Part shown: piece by piece, positions 1 to 9,080 of the stretch
Layout of the letters: the number at the start of each line of letters is the position of its first letter
How positions within the stretch are numbered: the first letter of the stretch is position 1
The notes under the pieces: model-generated
Database searches by the model: none
Told to the model about the DNA's origin: nothing
The model's input: only the letters and a program-made list of their open reading frames with translations
Assembly: GCF_002929335.1 (NCBI RefSeq)
Contig: NZ_PJIL01000027.1
Location: 1 to 38,440, forward strand
From: Arthrobacter sp. Y81
Lineage (GTDB): Bacteria > Actinomycetota > Actinomycetes > Actinomycetales > Micrococcaceae
DNA length: 38,440 nt
Direction: 5' to 3'
Made by a program: the position numbers and the translations under genes

Positions 1-104
1 GCATCGGCGTCGAATTCAACGAAGAGGCCGCGGCCACGTACCCGTACCAGCAGGCCTACCTGCCGTACAACCGCCTCTTGGACGGCACCGTCCACGACTG
101 GTAG
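1..104 (+). CDS. C-terminal fragment, probable RspA/ManD-like enolase-superfamily dehydratase
   Basis: Only the last 33 codons are in the window (reading frame begins at base 3, stop TAG at 102-104). The tail, with aromatic-rich YPYQQAYLPYNRLLDG followed by a terminal HDW, resembles the extreme C-terminus of RspA/mannonate-dehydratase-type members of the enolase superfamily, which dehydrate sugar acids. The match is from memory of the family and rests on a short segment. No catalytic residues are inside the window, so substrate and activity cannot be judged. A hairpin 34 bases downstream probably ends the transcript. Confidence 0.45.
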   Translation, partial: IGVEFNEEAAATYPYQQAYLPYNRLLDGTVHDW

Positions 105-137
105 CGGTCCTTACCATGAAGAGTGCCGGGCACAAAA

Positions 138-175
138 GGTCCCGGGGACGAGCATATGCTCAGCCGCCCGGGACC
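138..175 (+). terminator. Hairpin downstream of the dehydratase fragment
   Basis: Perfect 9-base arms GGTCCCGGG (138-146) and CCCGGGACC (167-175) enclose a second palindrome, GAGCATATGCTC (150-161), so the element can fold as a stem capped by a smaller hairpin. There is no clear T-tract after it, which is common for actinobacterial terminators. It lies 34 bases after the stop codon. A protein-binding palindrome is the alternative. Confidence 0.5.
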
Positions 176-409
176 GGGCTTGCTAGTGATGCTTGTCGAC
201 GGTGTGTGGTCGCTGCTGCCTGTTCTTAGCAACAGGCGAAGAACGACGGTGCCCTGACCGGCATCAGAACCTTGGCCACCACTGACCCCGTCTCTCTGTT
301 GACTGGGGTGCGGTGCGGGCCGGCCTCACTCACTCCGAGGACGCTGAGACGAACGCGGGCTGGGCTGCCGGTGCCAATGCGTCGGGCCTGGCATCGCCAT
401 TAATCCCGG

Positions 410-770
410 ACTAGGCGTTGGCAAGGCGGGACTGTCGCCAGCAAAGCGGGCCTGGTCGCCGAAGCAATCGGCACCGCAACGACGGACAGTGCCCGGTTGG
501 GCGGGCTCTCCGCTGCGCTTGGCAGTCCCGCCCAAGGCTTGCACAGCACGGGGGCTTTCCTCTCCAAGCCCGGGTCGCTCGCCCTGACGGTCTCCGACTT
601 GGTTATGCCCCAAACGACCGTCAAAGTCATGAAGCCGGAAACCATCAAGGAGTCCATCGTCCTTGGGCGCGGCCACGGCAATTTCCCGGTCAGCCCAAAG
701 GACAACTTCGCGGCCCGCACAGGGCTCAAAGCAGACACCGAATACGTGGTGGAACATCGGTCCAGGATGA
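410..770 (+). pseudogene. Decayed coding remnant, possibly the C-terminal part of a large secreted or toxin-like protein
   Basis: One plus-strand frame reads sensibly from about 413 to 770: an Ala/Gly/Ser-rich stretch, then a segment containing GRGHGNFPVSPKDNFAARTG and LKADTEYVVEHRSR. The text before 410 continues the same low-complexity style but in another frame and is cut by stops at 401 and 411-413, and the sense is lost after about 770. No plausible start codon or ribosome site was found. The composition recalls the region before the catalytic tip of long repeat-containing secreted proteins, but no family can be assigned with confidence. The remaining bases 176-410 and 770-1130 contain nothing I can support as a gene. 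Confidence 0.3.
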
Positions 771-1135
771 ACCAGGTGGCAGGCAAGGCTGTGGATTCGG
801 GTTCCGCGAAATCACGCCGCAAAAACCGGCGTCGCCTTTGGGCCGGTTGGGTGATGGCAGCGGGATGCGCGACGCCCGTCCGGAAGAAGCCGGGCTACTG
901 CGGCGATGGACTGGTACGGGTATCCGTGGCCGGGATAACGTGCACGTCTGTCCGGATCCTAAGCCGGATCAGTCCAGCCTGTCAGGAGGGAGGTCGGCAA
1001 GTTCCTGGTGCAGATCCCGCAGGCAATAATTCCGTGCCGCGCGGAAGAAATCCCCGCGTTTCCGGGGTCAGTGGTCGTACTGCGACACATCGAATGAGCC
1101 CATGCCGAAGGGGAAACTGCCGGAGATTCGAGACT

Positions 1136-1149
1136 TGCACGTTTGTGCA
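1136..1149. promoter_or_regulatory. Inverted repeat upstream of glpD
   Basis: TGCAC-GTTT-GTGCA is a perfect 5-base inverted repeat about 90 bases before the glpD start. A weak -35-like TTGGAC (1156-1161) and -10-like AAGAAT (1180-1185) follow. It could be the operator of a glycerol or sugar-phosphate repressor, but no regulator gene is nearby and the promoter call is weak. Confidence 0.3.
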
Positions 1150-1236
1150 GAACGCTTGGACATATTCCCAGTTTGTTCGAAGAATGAAAGGGAAGTCGCC
1201 CCAGGGCGCGAAACGACAAGCTGCAAGGGAGCAACT

Positions 1237-2994
1237 TTGAGCAAGCATGAATCCACAGGTGACCAAAGGCCGGCCACTTCCCGCGCCACGGTTGAAAGTC
1301 TGCGTGAACGCCCTCGGGCAAAGGTGCTGATAATCGGCGGGGGCATCAACGGGGTCGGCACTTTCCGGGACCTGGCGCTGCAGGGCGTGGATGTGGCCCT
1401 CGTGGAACGCGGGGACTACTGCCAGGGTGCCAGCGGTGCCTCCTCCCATATGATCCACGGCGGGATCCGCTACCTTGAAAACGGCGAATTCCGCCTCGTC
1501 AAGGAATCGGTCACCGAACGCAACCGGCTCCTGAGACTCGCCCCGCACTATGTGAAGCCGCTGAAAACCACGATTCCGATCTTCAGCACCTTCTCCGGCG
1601 TGCTGGCCGCCCCGCTGAGGTTCCTGACGCACAAACAGCACGGCACCCCCAAGGAGCGTGGGGCCCTCCTGATCAAGATCGGGCTGAGCCTATATGACTC
1701 GTTCTCCCGGGACGGCGGTACCGTGCCACGGCACGAATTCAAGGGGCGCTCAAAGGCCCTGGCGGAACTTCCCCATCTCAATCCGGGCGTGAAATACACG
1801 GCCACGTACTTCGATGCGTCCGTTCACAACCCGGAGCGGCTCACCCTGGATGTCCTCCAGGACGGCCAGAAGGCCGCAGGCTCGGGCAATGACACAGCTC
1901 GCGCCGCCAATTACGTCAGCGTCACCGGCATCGGCGACGAAGGGGTCCAGCTCCGTGACGAGCTAACGGGGGAGTCGTTCTCCTTCACGGCCGATGTGAT
2001 CGTGAACACGACCGGGGCCTGGGTCGACCTGACCAATGAGGCGTTGGGTTCGCCCTCCCTGTTTATGGGAGGGACCAAGGGTTCCCATATCGTGCTGGAT
2101 CACCCCGCATTATTCGACGCCTGCCAAGGGAGCGAAATCTTCTTTGAACATACAGACGGCAGGATCGTCCTGATTTACCCCATGGGGGACCGTGTCCTGG
2201 TCGGCACTACGGACATCCGCGCCGACATGGACGAGGACGCCGTCTGCACCGACGAGGAGATCACATACTTCTTCGACCTGATCAAACACGTCTTTCCTGA
2301 CATCACGATCACCCGGGAGAGCATCGTGTACAGCTTCGCCGGCGTCCGCCCGCTCCCGAGTGATGATGCCGAGCACCCCGGGTTCGTCTCCCGCGATTAC
2401 CGCATTGAACGCGGGGACCGCCAAATCGCCGGCACCGGCGTTCCGGTCCTGAGTCTTGTCGGCGGCAAATGGACGACCTTCCGGGCCCTGTCCGAGCACA
2501 TGACCAACGATGTCCTGGCCATCCTTGGTCACAGTCGCAAGGTTTCCACCGCCAAGCTTCCCATCGGCGGCGGAGCTGAGTTCCCGGCCACCGAGCCCGA
2601 TGTGCAGGCCTGGATCGCACGGCACGTGTCCGATGATCTGGACGCCGCCCGCGTCGAAGGACTGCTGACCCGCTACGGCACCCGTGCAACCGACATCATC
2701 ACGTACCTCACCGCCGGCGAGGACCGCGTCCTCAGCTCGACCCCCGAGCTGAGCCTGCGCGAAATAGAGTTCATGGCACGGCACGAGCAGATCGGACACG
2801 TGATCGACGTCCTCATCCGGCGCACATCCCTGGCCTTCCGCGGCCTGGTCACCGCCGAGCTCCTCATCGAGCTGGCCCAGACCCTGGCGGGACCGCTCGG
2901 CTGGGATACGGCAAGGGTCACGCAGGAAGTCACGCACGCACAAGACGTACTGCAGCGTTTCCACGGCATCCCGGTACAAAGCCAGATTTCCTGA
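1237..2994 (+). CDS. glpD: Aerobic glycerol-3-phosphate dehydrogenase (FAD)
   Basis: Membrane-associated flavoenzyme that oxidises sn-glycerol 3-phosphate to dihydroxyacetone phosphate and passes electrons to the quinone pool. The N-terminal FAD-binding Rossmann motif VLIIGGGINGVG is followed by the family block GASGASSHMIHGGIRYLENG and, later, by MGDRVLVGTTD and the C-terminal helical GlpD domain. I prefer the TTG at 1237: it has an AAGGGA ribosome site 6 bases upstream and gives 585 residues, the usual family length. An in-frame ATG at 1102 would add 45 residues unlike the family and would run through a possible promoter. glpK follows after 136 bases and then glpX, all on the same strand, as a glycerol-utilisation operon. 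No glycerol facilitator gene is adjacent. Confidence 0.95.
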   Translation: MSKHESTGDQRPATSRATVESLRERPRAKVLIIGGGINGVGTFRDLALQGVDVALVERGDYCQGASGASSHMIHGGIRYLENGEFRLVKESVTERNRLLRLAPHYVKPLKTTIPIFSTFSGVLAAPLRFLTHKQHGTPKERGALLIKIGLSLYDSFSRDGGTVPRHEFKGRSKALAELPHLNPGVKYTATYFDASVHNPERLTLDVLQDGQKAAGSGNDTARAANYVSVTGIGDEGVQLRDELTGESFSFTADVIVNTTGAWVDLTNEALGSPSLFMGGTKGSHIVLDHPALFDACQGSEIFFEHTDGRIVLIYPMGDRVLVGTTDIRADMDEDAVCTDEEITYFFDLIKHVFPDITITRESIVYSFAGVRPLPSDDAEHPGFVSRDYRIERGDRQIAGTGVPVLSLVGGKWTTFRALSEHMTNDVLAILGHSRKVSTAKLPIGGGAEFPATEPDVQAWIARHVSDDLDAARVEGLLTRYGTRATDIITYLTAGEDRVLSSTPELSLREIEFMARHEQIGHVIDVLIRRTSLAFRGLVTAELLIELAQTLAGPLGWDTARVTQEVTHAQDVLQRFHGIPVQSQIS

Positions 2995-3130
2995 CCCCCG
3001 TCAGGGCCGGACCGCTGCCCGCCGTCGGCCCCCTGGCCGGCATCGTTGCCGCCGCTGCGCCCATTGTATTCACCGCCGCAACGTAACCGCGGCGCACCCG
3101 AACACCGTCATTCCCTAAGACAAGGACGTC

Positions 3131-4651
3131 ATGATGAAGCAGTATGTGATCGCAATCGATCAAGGCACGACCAGCAGCCGTGCCATCACTTTTGACCACA
3201 CCGGCAATATTGTCTCCAGTGGCCAGAAAGAACACGAGCAAATCTTTCCCCAGCCCGGGTGGGTCGAACACGACCCCGTCGAAATCTGGGACAACATCCG
3301 CGAGGTCATCGGTTCAGCGCTGTCCAAGGCAAACCTGACCAGCCACGACATCGCCACCGTGGGGATCACCAACCAGCGTGAAACTGCCGTCGTCTGGGAT
3401 AAGAAGACGGGACGTCCGGTGTATAACGCCATCGTGTGGCAGGATACCCGCACCCAGCACATCGTCGACGAGCTGGCAAGGTACGGCGGCGTGGACCGTT
3501 TCAAGAAGCAGGTCGGCCTGCCGTTGGCCACTTACTTCTCCGGCACCAAGATTAAATGGATTCTGGACAACGTTCAGGGTGCGCGGGCCAAGGCCGAGGC
3601 CGGGGACCTGCTCTTCGGCACCACGGACTCCTGGGTGATCTGGAACCTGACCGGCGGCAGCACCGACGGCGGCATTCACATCACCGACGTCACCAACGCG
3701 TCCCGGACCCTGCTCATGGACCTCGAAACACTGCAATGGGACGACAGCATCCTGGAGGAGTTTGAAATACCCAGGTCCATGATGCCCGAAATCAGGTCCT
3801 CTTCGGAGGTCTACGGCGCCGTTCACCACTCTCAGCTGCTGCGCGGAGTTCCCATTGCCGGTATCCTCGGAGACCAGCAGGCAGCCACGTTCGGCCAGGC
3901 CGCGTTCGGCAAGGGTGAGGCCAAGAACACCTACGGCACCGGCTGCTTCCTGATCTTCAACACCGGCGAGGACATCGTTCATTCCAGCAACGGCCTGTTG
4001 ACCACGCTCGGCTACAAGCTTGGCGACGCGAAGCCGCAATACGCGCTGGAAGGATCCATTGCCGTGACCGGATCGCTGATCCAGTGGCTGCGGGACAACC
4101 TGGGCCTGATCAATTCCGCCCCGGAGATTGAGGCCCTGGCCGCGTCGGTGCCGGACAACGGCGGCGTCTACTTCGTACCGGCATTCTCCGGCCTCTTCGC
4201 ACCCTACTGGCATCCGGAGGCCCGGGGGGCCCTGCTCGGACTGACCCGTTTCGTCACCAAGGCCCACATTGCCCGGGCAGCGCTGGAAGCCACCGCGTTC
4301 CAGACCCGCGAGGTGCTGGAGGCCGTCAACGCCGACAGCGGGGTTTTCCTGACCGAGCTGAAGGTCGACGGCGGCATGGTCGCCAACGAGGCCCTTATGC
4401 AGTTCCAGGCCGACATCCTCGGAGTGACCGTGGTACGGCCCAGGATCGTTGAGACCACGGCGCTCGGTGCCGCTTATGCCGCTGGCTTGGCCATCGGCTT
4501 CTGGAAAGACCTCGGGGAGCTCACCGCCAACTGGGGCGAGGGCAAGCGCTGGACACCGAAAATGGACGACGCCGAGCGCTTCCGCCAGCTCCGGCTCTGG
4601 AAGAAGGCCGTCACGAAATCCATGGACTGGGTAGACGAGGATGTGAAATAA
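3131..4651 (+). CDS. glpK: Glycerol kinase
   Basis: Cytoplasmic FGGY-family kinase that phosphorylates glycerol with ATP to glycerol 3-phosphate, the substrate of the upstream dehydrogenase. At 506 residues it has the normal family length. The N-terminal phosphate-binding motif DQGTTSSRAITFD (about residues 9-21), the GITNQRET block, the VWQDTRT block and the C-terminal KVDGGMVANEALMQFQAD segment are all intact. The start ATG at 3131 is preceded by AAGGAC; a second ATG follows immediately. The gene lies between glpD and glpX, which supports a complete glycerol to dihydroxyacetone phosphate route. No frameshift or missing catalytic motif was seen. Confidence 0.96.
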   Translation: MMKQYVIAIDQGTTSSRAITFDHTGNIVSSGQKEHEQIFPQPGWVEHDPVEIWDNIREVIGSALSKANLTSHDIATVGITNQRETAVVWDKKTGRPVYNAIVWQDTRTQHIVDELARYGGVDRFKKQVGLPLATYFSGTKIKWILDNVQGARAKAEAGDLLFGTTDSWVIWNLTGGSTDGGIHITDVTNASRTLLMDLETLQWDDSILEEFEIPRSMMPEIRSSSEVYGAVHHSQLLRGVPIAGILGDQQAATFGQAAFGKGEAKNTYGTGCFLIFNTGEDIVHSSNGLLTTLGYKLGDAKPQYALEGSIAVTGSLIQWLRDNLGLINSAPEIEALAASVPDNGGVYFVPAFSGLFAPYWHPEARGALLGLTRFVTKAHIARAALEATAFQTREVLEAVNADSGVFLTELKVDGGMVANEALMQFQADILGVTVVRPRIVETTALGAAYAAGLAIGFWKDLGELTANWGEGKRWTPKMDDAERFRQLRLWKKAVTKSMDWVDEDVK

Positions 4652-4730
4652 GATCCATCGCAGGCTCCCCAAGCGGATCCGCCGCACACTGACGGCCGCG
4701 CATCCCCTACCGTTCAAGAATGAGGCCACT

Positions 4731-5768
4731 TTGTCTGACGCTTCCAGATCAACCTGCTATTCAACCCTATCCCCGGCGCTGGCCGTAGGCGATGACGAAC
4801 CCGACCGGAACCTGGCCCTGGAACTCGTCCGCGTCACCGAAGCCGCCGCAATCGCCGGCGGCCACTGGGTCGGGTTCGGCGACAAAAACAAGGCCGACGG
4901 CGCCGCCGTAGACGCCATGCGTTCCCTACTGTCCACCGTCCATTTCAACGGCGTCGTCGTCATCGGTGAAGGCGAAAAGGACGAAGCCCCCATGCTGTAC
5001 AACGGTGAGCACGTCGGTGACGGCTCCGGCCCCGAATGTGATGTCGCCGTGGACCCCATCGACGGTACCCGCCTGGCCGCCCTCGGCATCAACAACGCCC
5101 TCGCCGTCCTCGCCGTGGCCGAACGCGGCGCCATGTTCGACCCCTCCGCCGTCTTCTACATGCAGAAGCTGGTCACCGGACCGGATGCAGCGGACGTCGT
5201 GGACCTGCGCCTGCCCGTCAAGCAGAACCTGCACCTCATCGCCAAGGCCAAGGGCGTCAAAATCAACCAGCTCAACGTCATGATCCTGGACCGCGATCGC
5301 CACCGCGGGCTGGTGGAGGAAATCCGCGAAACCGGTGCCCGCACCAAATTCATCATGGACGGCGACGTCGCCGGCGCGATCGCTGCAGCCCGCTCCGGCA
5401 CCGGCGTTGACGCCCTCATGGGAATCGGCGGAACACCGGAAGGCATCGTGACGGCCTGCGCCCTCAAGACGCTCGGCGGCGTGATCCAGGGCCGGCTGTG
5501 GCCCACGAGTGACGACGAGAAGCAGAAGGCCCTCGACGCCGGCCATGACTTGGACCGGGTCCTTTCCACCGACGACCTCGTCACTGGCGACAACTGCTAC
5601 TTCGCGGCCACCGGCATCACCGACGGCGACCTCCTGCGCGGAGTCCGCTACGCCAAGGACAAGGTGCTGACTCAGTCGATCGTGATGAGGTCCAAATCAG
5701 GCACCGTCCGCTTCGTCGACGGCGAACACCAGCCCCACAAATGGGAATCCTATTCCCGCCAGAGTTAA
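4731..5768 (+). CDS. glpX: Class II fructose-1,6-bisphosphatase
   Basis: Gluconeogenic phosphatase that hydrolyses fructose 1,6-bisphosphate to fructose 6-phosphate. The 345-residue protein has the GlpX-type metal site: GEGEKDEAPML near residue 81 and DPIDGTRLAA near residue 108, followed by GGTPEGIVTAC. The start is a TTG at 4731; the ATG 11 bases upstream is out of frame. The gene sits 79 bases after glpK in the same orientation. That arrangement resembles E. coli glpFKX and makes sense because growth on glycerol needs gluconeogenesis to supply hexose phosphates. A long palindrome begins 14 bases after the stop codon. Confidence 0.95.
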   Translation: MSDASRSTCYSTLSPALAVGDDEPDRNLALELVRVTEAAAIAGGHWVGFGDKNKADGAAVDAMRSLLSTVHFNGVVVIGEGEKDEAPMLYNGEHVGDGSGPECDVAVDPIDGTRLAALGINNALAVLAVAERGAMFDPSAVFYMQKLVTGPDAADVVDLRLPVKQNLHLIAKAKGVKINQLNVMILDRDRHRGLVEEIRETGARTKFIMDGDVAGAIAAARSGTGVDALMGIGGTPEGIVTACALKTLGGVIQGRLWPTSDDEKQKALDAGHDLDRVLSTDDLVTGDNCYFAATGITDGDLLRGVRYAKDKVLTQSIVMRSKSGTVRFVDGEHQPHKWESYSRQS

Positions 5769-5782
5769 AGGCAGGCAACCTC

Positions 5783-5856
5783 GCGGCCGCCGAAGGACAG
5801 TTTGATAGTGGGTGTGTCCTCCACCCATCCACGATCAGGCTGTCCTTCGGGGCCGC
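5783..5856. repeat. Long imperfect palindrome after the glycerol operon
   Basis: The arms at 5783-5800 and 5840-5856 match over 17 of 18 positions (one extra base on the left). The 39-base interior also contains a smaller inverted repeat (TGGGTG / CACCCA), so almost the entire 74 bases can fold as one hairpin. It starts 14 bases after glpX. It could be the operon terminator, but the size and interior pairing also fit a miniature mobile-element relic. Confidence 0.5.
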
Positions 5857-5940
5857 TCCGCGCGCCAGTGGCGATCACGGTCTTATCCCGCGGCCTCTTC
5901 CTGACGTCAGGTTTGGGTCCGTCACTATGGAACCAAAGAG

Positions 5941-6159
5941 TTGGCGACGCCCGCCGGCGAGGAACTGAAATCCCGGGCAGTAGGTGCCCTCGTCAATGAA
6001 GACCCGGACGCGTTGCTGCATCACCGGTTCCGGATCCTCAACGAGCTCGGACAGCTTGCGACGAACCTCGAAAGGAGTTCGCGCAGGTCACGGCCATCTG
6101 TAACCGTGGGGCATGTGAGTTACGTTGAGCTCGCCTCCTTGGTTCGAGCAACCGATTAG
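5941..6159 (+). other. Unrecognised short reading frame in a gene-poor gap
   Basis: A 72-codon frame opens with TTG at 5941. Its first 45 residues (containing SRAVGALVNEDPDALLHH and RFRILNELGQLATNLER) look like genuine helical protein, while the Ser/Arg-rich end looks like shifted sequence. No convincing ribosome site precedes it. It may be a fragment of a decayed gene between the glycerol and sulfur modules. I do not recognise the family. The rest of 5857-6211 shows nothing I can support. Confidence 0.2.
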
Positions 6160-6211
6160 ACATCATCGGCAGCCGAGTCGACATCGCACGAGCACACGTT
6201 CTCCCACGCAT

Positions 6212-7498
6212 TCAGGCCACAGGCCGGTGGTCGGTGCTGCGCATGCGCATGGCCACGATGACCCCGGAGAGCGCCGTTAGGGCGGCGACGACGGCGACGG
6301 CGGCGGGGATGCCATAGGCGTCGGCGATGAGGCCGGAGAGCAGGGCGCCGAGGGCGAAGCCGCCGTCGCGCCACAGACGGTAGATTCCCACGGACCGGGC
6401 CCGCCATTCGGGGTGGGCGACGTCGCCGATCGCTGCGAGCAGGGTGGGGTAGACCATGGCTGTGCCGGCGCCGAGCAGGACGACGGCGGCAAGCCAGGTT
6501 CCGAAGTCATTTCCGACGGCGACGATTCCCAGCGCCAGGGCTTGGATGAGCATGCCGCCGGCGATGAGTGGTTTGCGGCCGATCCGGTCTGAGAGGGCAC
6601 CGGTGACCAGTTGCCCGGCGCCCCAGACGGCCGGGTACACGGCGGCGAGGATGCCGATGCGTTCGATACTGAGCCCTGCTGCGGCAAACAGGACCGGAAA
6701 CAGCCCCCAGGCCAGTCCGTCGTTGAGGTTGTTCACCATGCCCGCCTGGCTGACGGAGGACAGTGATTTGTCCCGGAAGCTTGTCAGGATGAAGACATCA
6801 CGGTTGCTCAGCCCGGCCTGGGTCCCCGCGTGGACCGGGACGTGGTTCGCGGCTTCGGCTTTGGCGTGGTGGTGTGTTTCGCGGACGGTCAGCACTGACA
6901 GGCCGAGTCCGACGGCGATGAAGGCGGCGCCGAGCAGGAACGGCCCGGGACGCAGTCCGTAGGTGGACGCGATGTAGCCGGTGGCCAGCGCGGCGCCTGC
7001 GACGCCGAGGTAGCCGGCTGCTTCGTTCAGTCCCATTGCCAGGCCGCGGCGTTCGGGGCCGACGAGGTCCATCTTCATCATCACGGTGGTGGACCAGGTC
7101 AGGCCCTGGCTGATGCCTAGGACGACGTTGGCTGCGATGATCCAGCCCCATGAATCGCCGAAGATCAGAAGGAGGGGGATCGGGAGGGCGATGAGCCAGC
7201 CGGCGACGAGGACCGGTTTGCGGCCGTAGCGGTCAGAAAGGGTTCCGGCGAAGTAGTTGGTTGCCGCTTTGGCGACGCCGAACGCCAGGATGTATGTCAG
7301 GGCGGAGGTGTACAGGTCGAGGTGGAAAACCTTTTCGGCCAACAGCGGCAGTACCGTCCGCTCCTGGCCGAGGGTGCCACCCACGAGGGCGTTGACGGTA
7401 ACAAGGAGCATGAACTGGGCCAGGTTCTGGCGTAGGCCAAGGGTGATGAGATCCCTTTGCCCGGGTCGCCGCGGTGAAGAGGTGTTGCCGGATCTCAT
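6212..7498 (-). CDS. MFS transporter, downstream gene of the persulfide module
   Basis: A 428-residue, roughly 12-helix major facilitator protein in the cytoplasmic membrane. The two halves each carry the loop 2-3 signature: GTLSDRYGRKPV in the first half and GALSDRIGRKPL in the second. The start is placed at the ATG at 7498, which has a TTGGAGCG ribosome site just upstream; an 18-residue extension to 7552 lacks family features. The gene follows the CstB-like gene on the same strand after 124 bases, with a hairpin between them. Its substrate cannot be read from sequence. By position, export of a sulfur compound such as sulfite or thiosulfate is possible; that is inference only. Confidence 0.85.
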   Translation of the reverse strand: MRSGNTSSPRRPGQRDLITLGLRQNLAQFMLLVTVNALVGGTLGQERTVLPLLAEKVFHLDLYTSALTYILAFGVAKAATNYFAGTLSDRYGRKPVLVAGWLIALPIPLLLIFGDSWGWIIAANVVLGISQGLTWSTTVMMKMDLVGPERRGLAMGLNEAAGYLGVAGAALATGYIASTYGLRPGPFLLGAAFIAVGLGLSVLTVRETHHHAKAEAANHVPVHAGTQAGLSNRDVFILTSFRDKSLSSVSQAGMVNNLNDGLAWGLFPVLFAAAGLSIERIGILAAVYPAVWGAGQLVTGALSDRIGRKPLIAGGMLIQALALGIVAVGNDFGTWLAAVVLLGAGTAMVYPTLLAAIGDVAHPEWRARSVGIYRLWRDGGFALGALLSGLIADAYGIPAAVAVVAALTALSGVIVAMRMRSTDHRPVA

Positions 7499-7558
7499 GG
7501 ACGCGCTCCAAGTTTCAGTGCGAGGTGGTCGGTGTTCCGATTGCGGGAACACGGCTTT

Positions 7559-7588
7559 GGCGGCGGCCGGATGTTCCGTGCCGCCGCC
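7559..7588 (-). terminator. GC-rich hairpin after the cstB-like gene
   Basis: Eight-base arms GGCGGCGG (7559-7566) and CCGCCGCC (7581-7588) enclose a 14-base loop. On the minus strand it lies 35 bases after the CstB-like stop codon and before the MFS gene, and is followed by AAAGCC rather than a T-tract. It may lower, rather than block, transcription into the MFS gene. Confidence 0.4.
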
Positions 7589-7622
7589 TTGGCTGTCATT
7601 GAGCGGGTGGGTGCTACCTTGC

Positions 7623-9032
7623 CTAGTTGGTGGACACGGTTTCGCGTGTCTGCTGCCATGCGGTCCAGCCTGCGTAGCTGCCGTCGAGTTCGACGACGTC
7701 GTACCCGGCGCGGCGCAGGGCGCTGGCGGCTACGGAGTTGCGGACACCGCTCTGGCAGTAGGTCACGATGGTGCCCTCGGAGGGCAGTTCATCGAGGTGC
7801 CACATGAGCCGGCCGCCGCTGAGCTGGTGGGATCCGGGGATGTGCCCTGCCGTGTGCTCGGTGCGGTTGCGGAAGTCCAGGACCATGGCCGCATCGAAGT
7901 CGGCCAGGTCTGCGGGCCGGATGAGCTTCGGGGCGGTCATGGGGAGGCCGTGGATGCTGGTGACGTAGCCGGCGACATTGTCGATGCCGACGCGGACCAA
8001 GTGGTCCCGCATGTCCTGCGCGGCTTCCTGGCCGGGGGCCAGGAGCACCAGGGGGTTCGTGTCGGTTTCCGGATTGACCACCCAGGCGCCGTAGCTGGCG
8101 ACGGATTTGCCCGCGGGAACGTTCAGGGAACGGGCCACGGTGCCCTCGTGGACCTCGCTGTTGGAGCGGGTGTCGATGAAGGTCACCGCGTCTTCTGCGA
8201 GGTCCTTGGCGACGTCGGCGGGGTCCAGTTCCTGCAGCGGGGCGCGTTTGCCCATCAGGGCCGGGCCTTCACGGTTTTCGCGCTTCATCCGGCCGAAGTA
8301 GGCGTGCGCGTCCGGCTGGCCATCGAGGAGTTCGTCGATGAAGCCCTGCTGGTCATTGGCGGCGAGGTAGGGTCCCCACCAGGCGTAGAGGCGCTCGTAG
8401 CCGACCGTGGTTGAGGGGATGGCTCCGAGGGCCTTGCCGCAGGCGCTGCCTGCACCGTGGGCGGGGTGGACCTGGACGTAGTCCGGGAGGGTCAGGAACT
8501 TATCCCGCAGGCTGGCGAAGAGCTGCTTCGCGCCCACGAAGCGGGTGTCCACGCCGCCGGCCGCCTCGTCGAGCAGGTCCGGCCGACCCAAGTCACCGGA
8601 GAAGACAAAGTCACCGGAGAGCAGGTAGCCGGGCTGGTCACTGAACGCGCCGTCGGTCACCAGGAACGAGAGGTGTTCCGGGGTGTGGCCCGGGGTGTGT
8701 ACGGCCTGGATGCTGATGTTGCCCAGGGCGATCGTGTCGCCGTCGTAAAGCCGTTCGCCGTCGAAGCCGTACTGCCAGTCCGGGCCGCCTTCGCCGGAGA
8801 CGTAGATCTTGGCGCCGGTGGCGGCGGCCAGTTCGCGGGTGCCGGAGAGGTAGTCGGCATGGATGTGGGTCTCAGTGACGGCGACGATCTTCATGCCGTT
8901 CTTCTCGGCCAGGTCCTGGTAGACCGCGATGTCCCGTCGGCCGTCAACAACAATGGCCTCGCCCTTGGCCTGGCAGCCGATCAGGTAGCTGGCCTGGGCG
9001 AGATCCTCGTCGTAAATGCGCTCGATAAGCAT
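7623..9032 (-). CDS. CstB-like persulfide dioxygenase-sulfurtransferase fusion
   Basis: A 469-residue three-domain enzyme. Residues 1 to about 240 form a metallo-beta-lactamase-fold persulfide dioxygenase with THIHAD (H56, H58, D60), HTPGHTPEHL and LLSGDFVFSGDLGRPDL, expected to bind one non-haem iron and oxidise low-molecular-weight persulfides to sulfite. A first rhodanese domain follows whose active-site loop reads LLAPGQEA and has no cysteine. The last domain is a rhodanese with an intact loop CQSGVR (Cys426). An inactive middle rhodanese plus an active terminal one is the layout of CstB described in Staphylococcus aureus, which makes thiosulfate. The ATG at 9032 has a GGAGAG site. Its own promoter, with a CstR-type palindrome, lies just upstream. 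Confidence 0.92.
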   Translation of the reverse strand: MLIERIYDEDLAQASYLIGCQAKGEAIVVDGRRDIAVYQDLAEKNGMKIVAVTETHIHADYLSGTRELAAATGAKIYVSGEGGPDWQYGFDGERLYDGDTIALGNISIQAVHTPGHTPEHLSFLVTDGAFSDQPGYLLSGDFVFSGDLGRPDLLDEAAGGVDTRFVGAKQLFASLRDKFLTLPDYVQVHPAHGAGSACGKALGAIPSTTVGYERLYAWWGPYLAANDQQGFIDELLDGQPDAHAYFGRMKRENREGPALMGKRAPLQELDPADVAKDLAEDAVTFIDTRSNSEVHEGTVARSLNVPAGKSVASYGAWVVNPETDTNPLVLLAPGQEAAQDMRDHLVRVGIDNVAGYVTSIHGLPMTAPKLIRPADLADFDAAMVLDFRNRTEHTAGHIPGSHQLSGGRLMWHLDELPSEGTIVTYCQSGVRNSVAASALRRAGYDVVELDGSYAGWTAWQQTRETVSTN

Positions 9033-9080
9033 TGGTGCTCTCCTTCGTGGGGGAAGTTTTCGTTGGGCTCTCTTGGTTCA

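Noticed and set aside
1102..1236. Upstream ATG start for glpD
   Set aside because: The extra 45 residues are unlike the family and cover a possible promoter; TTG 1237 has a ribosome site and gives normal length.
3314..4729. 471-codon open frame antisense to glpK
   Set aside because: Mirror frame of a clear high-GC gene; Gly/Val/Gln-rich composition with no family features.
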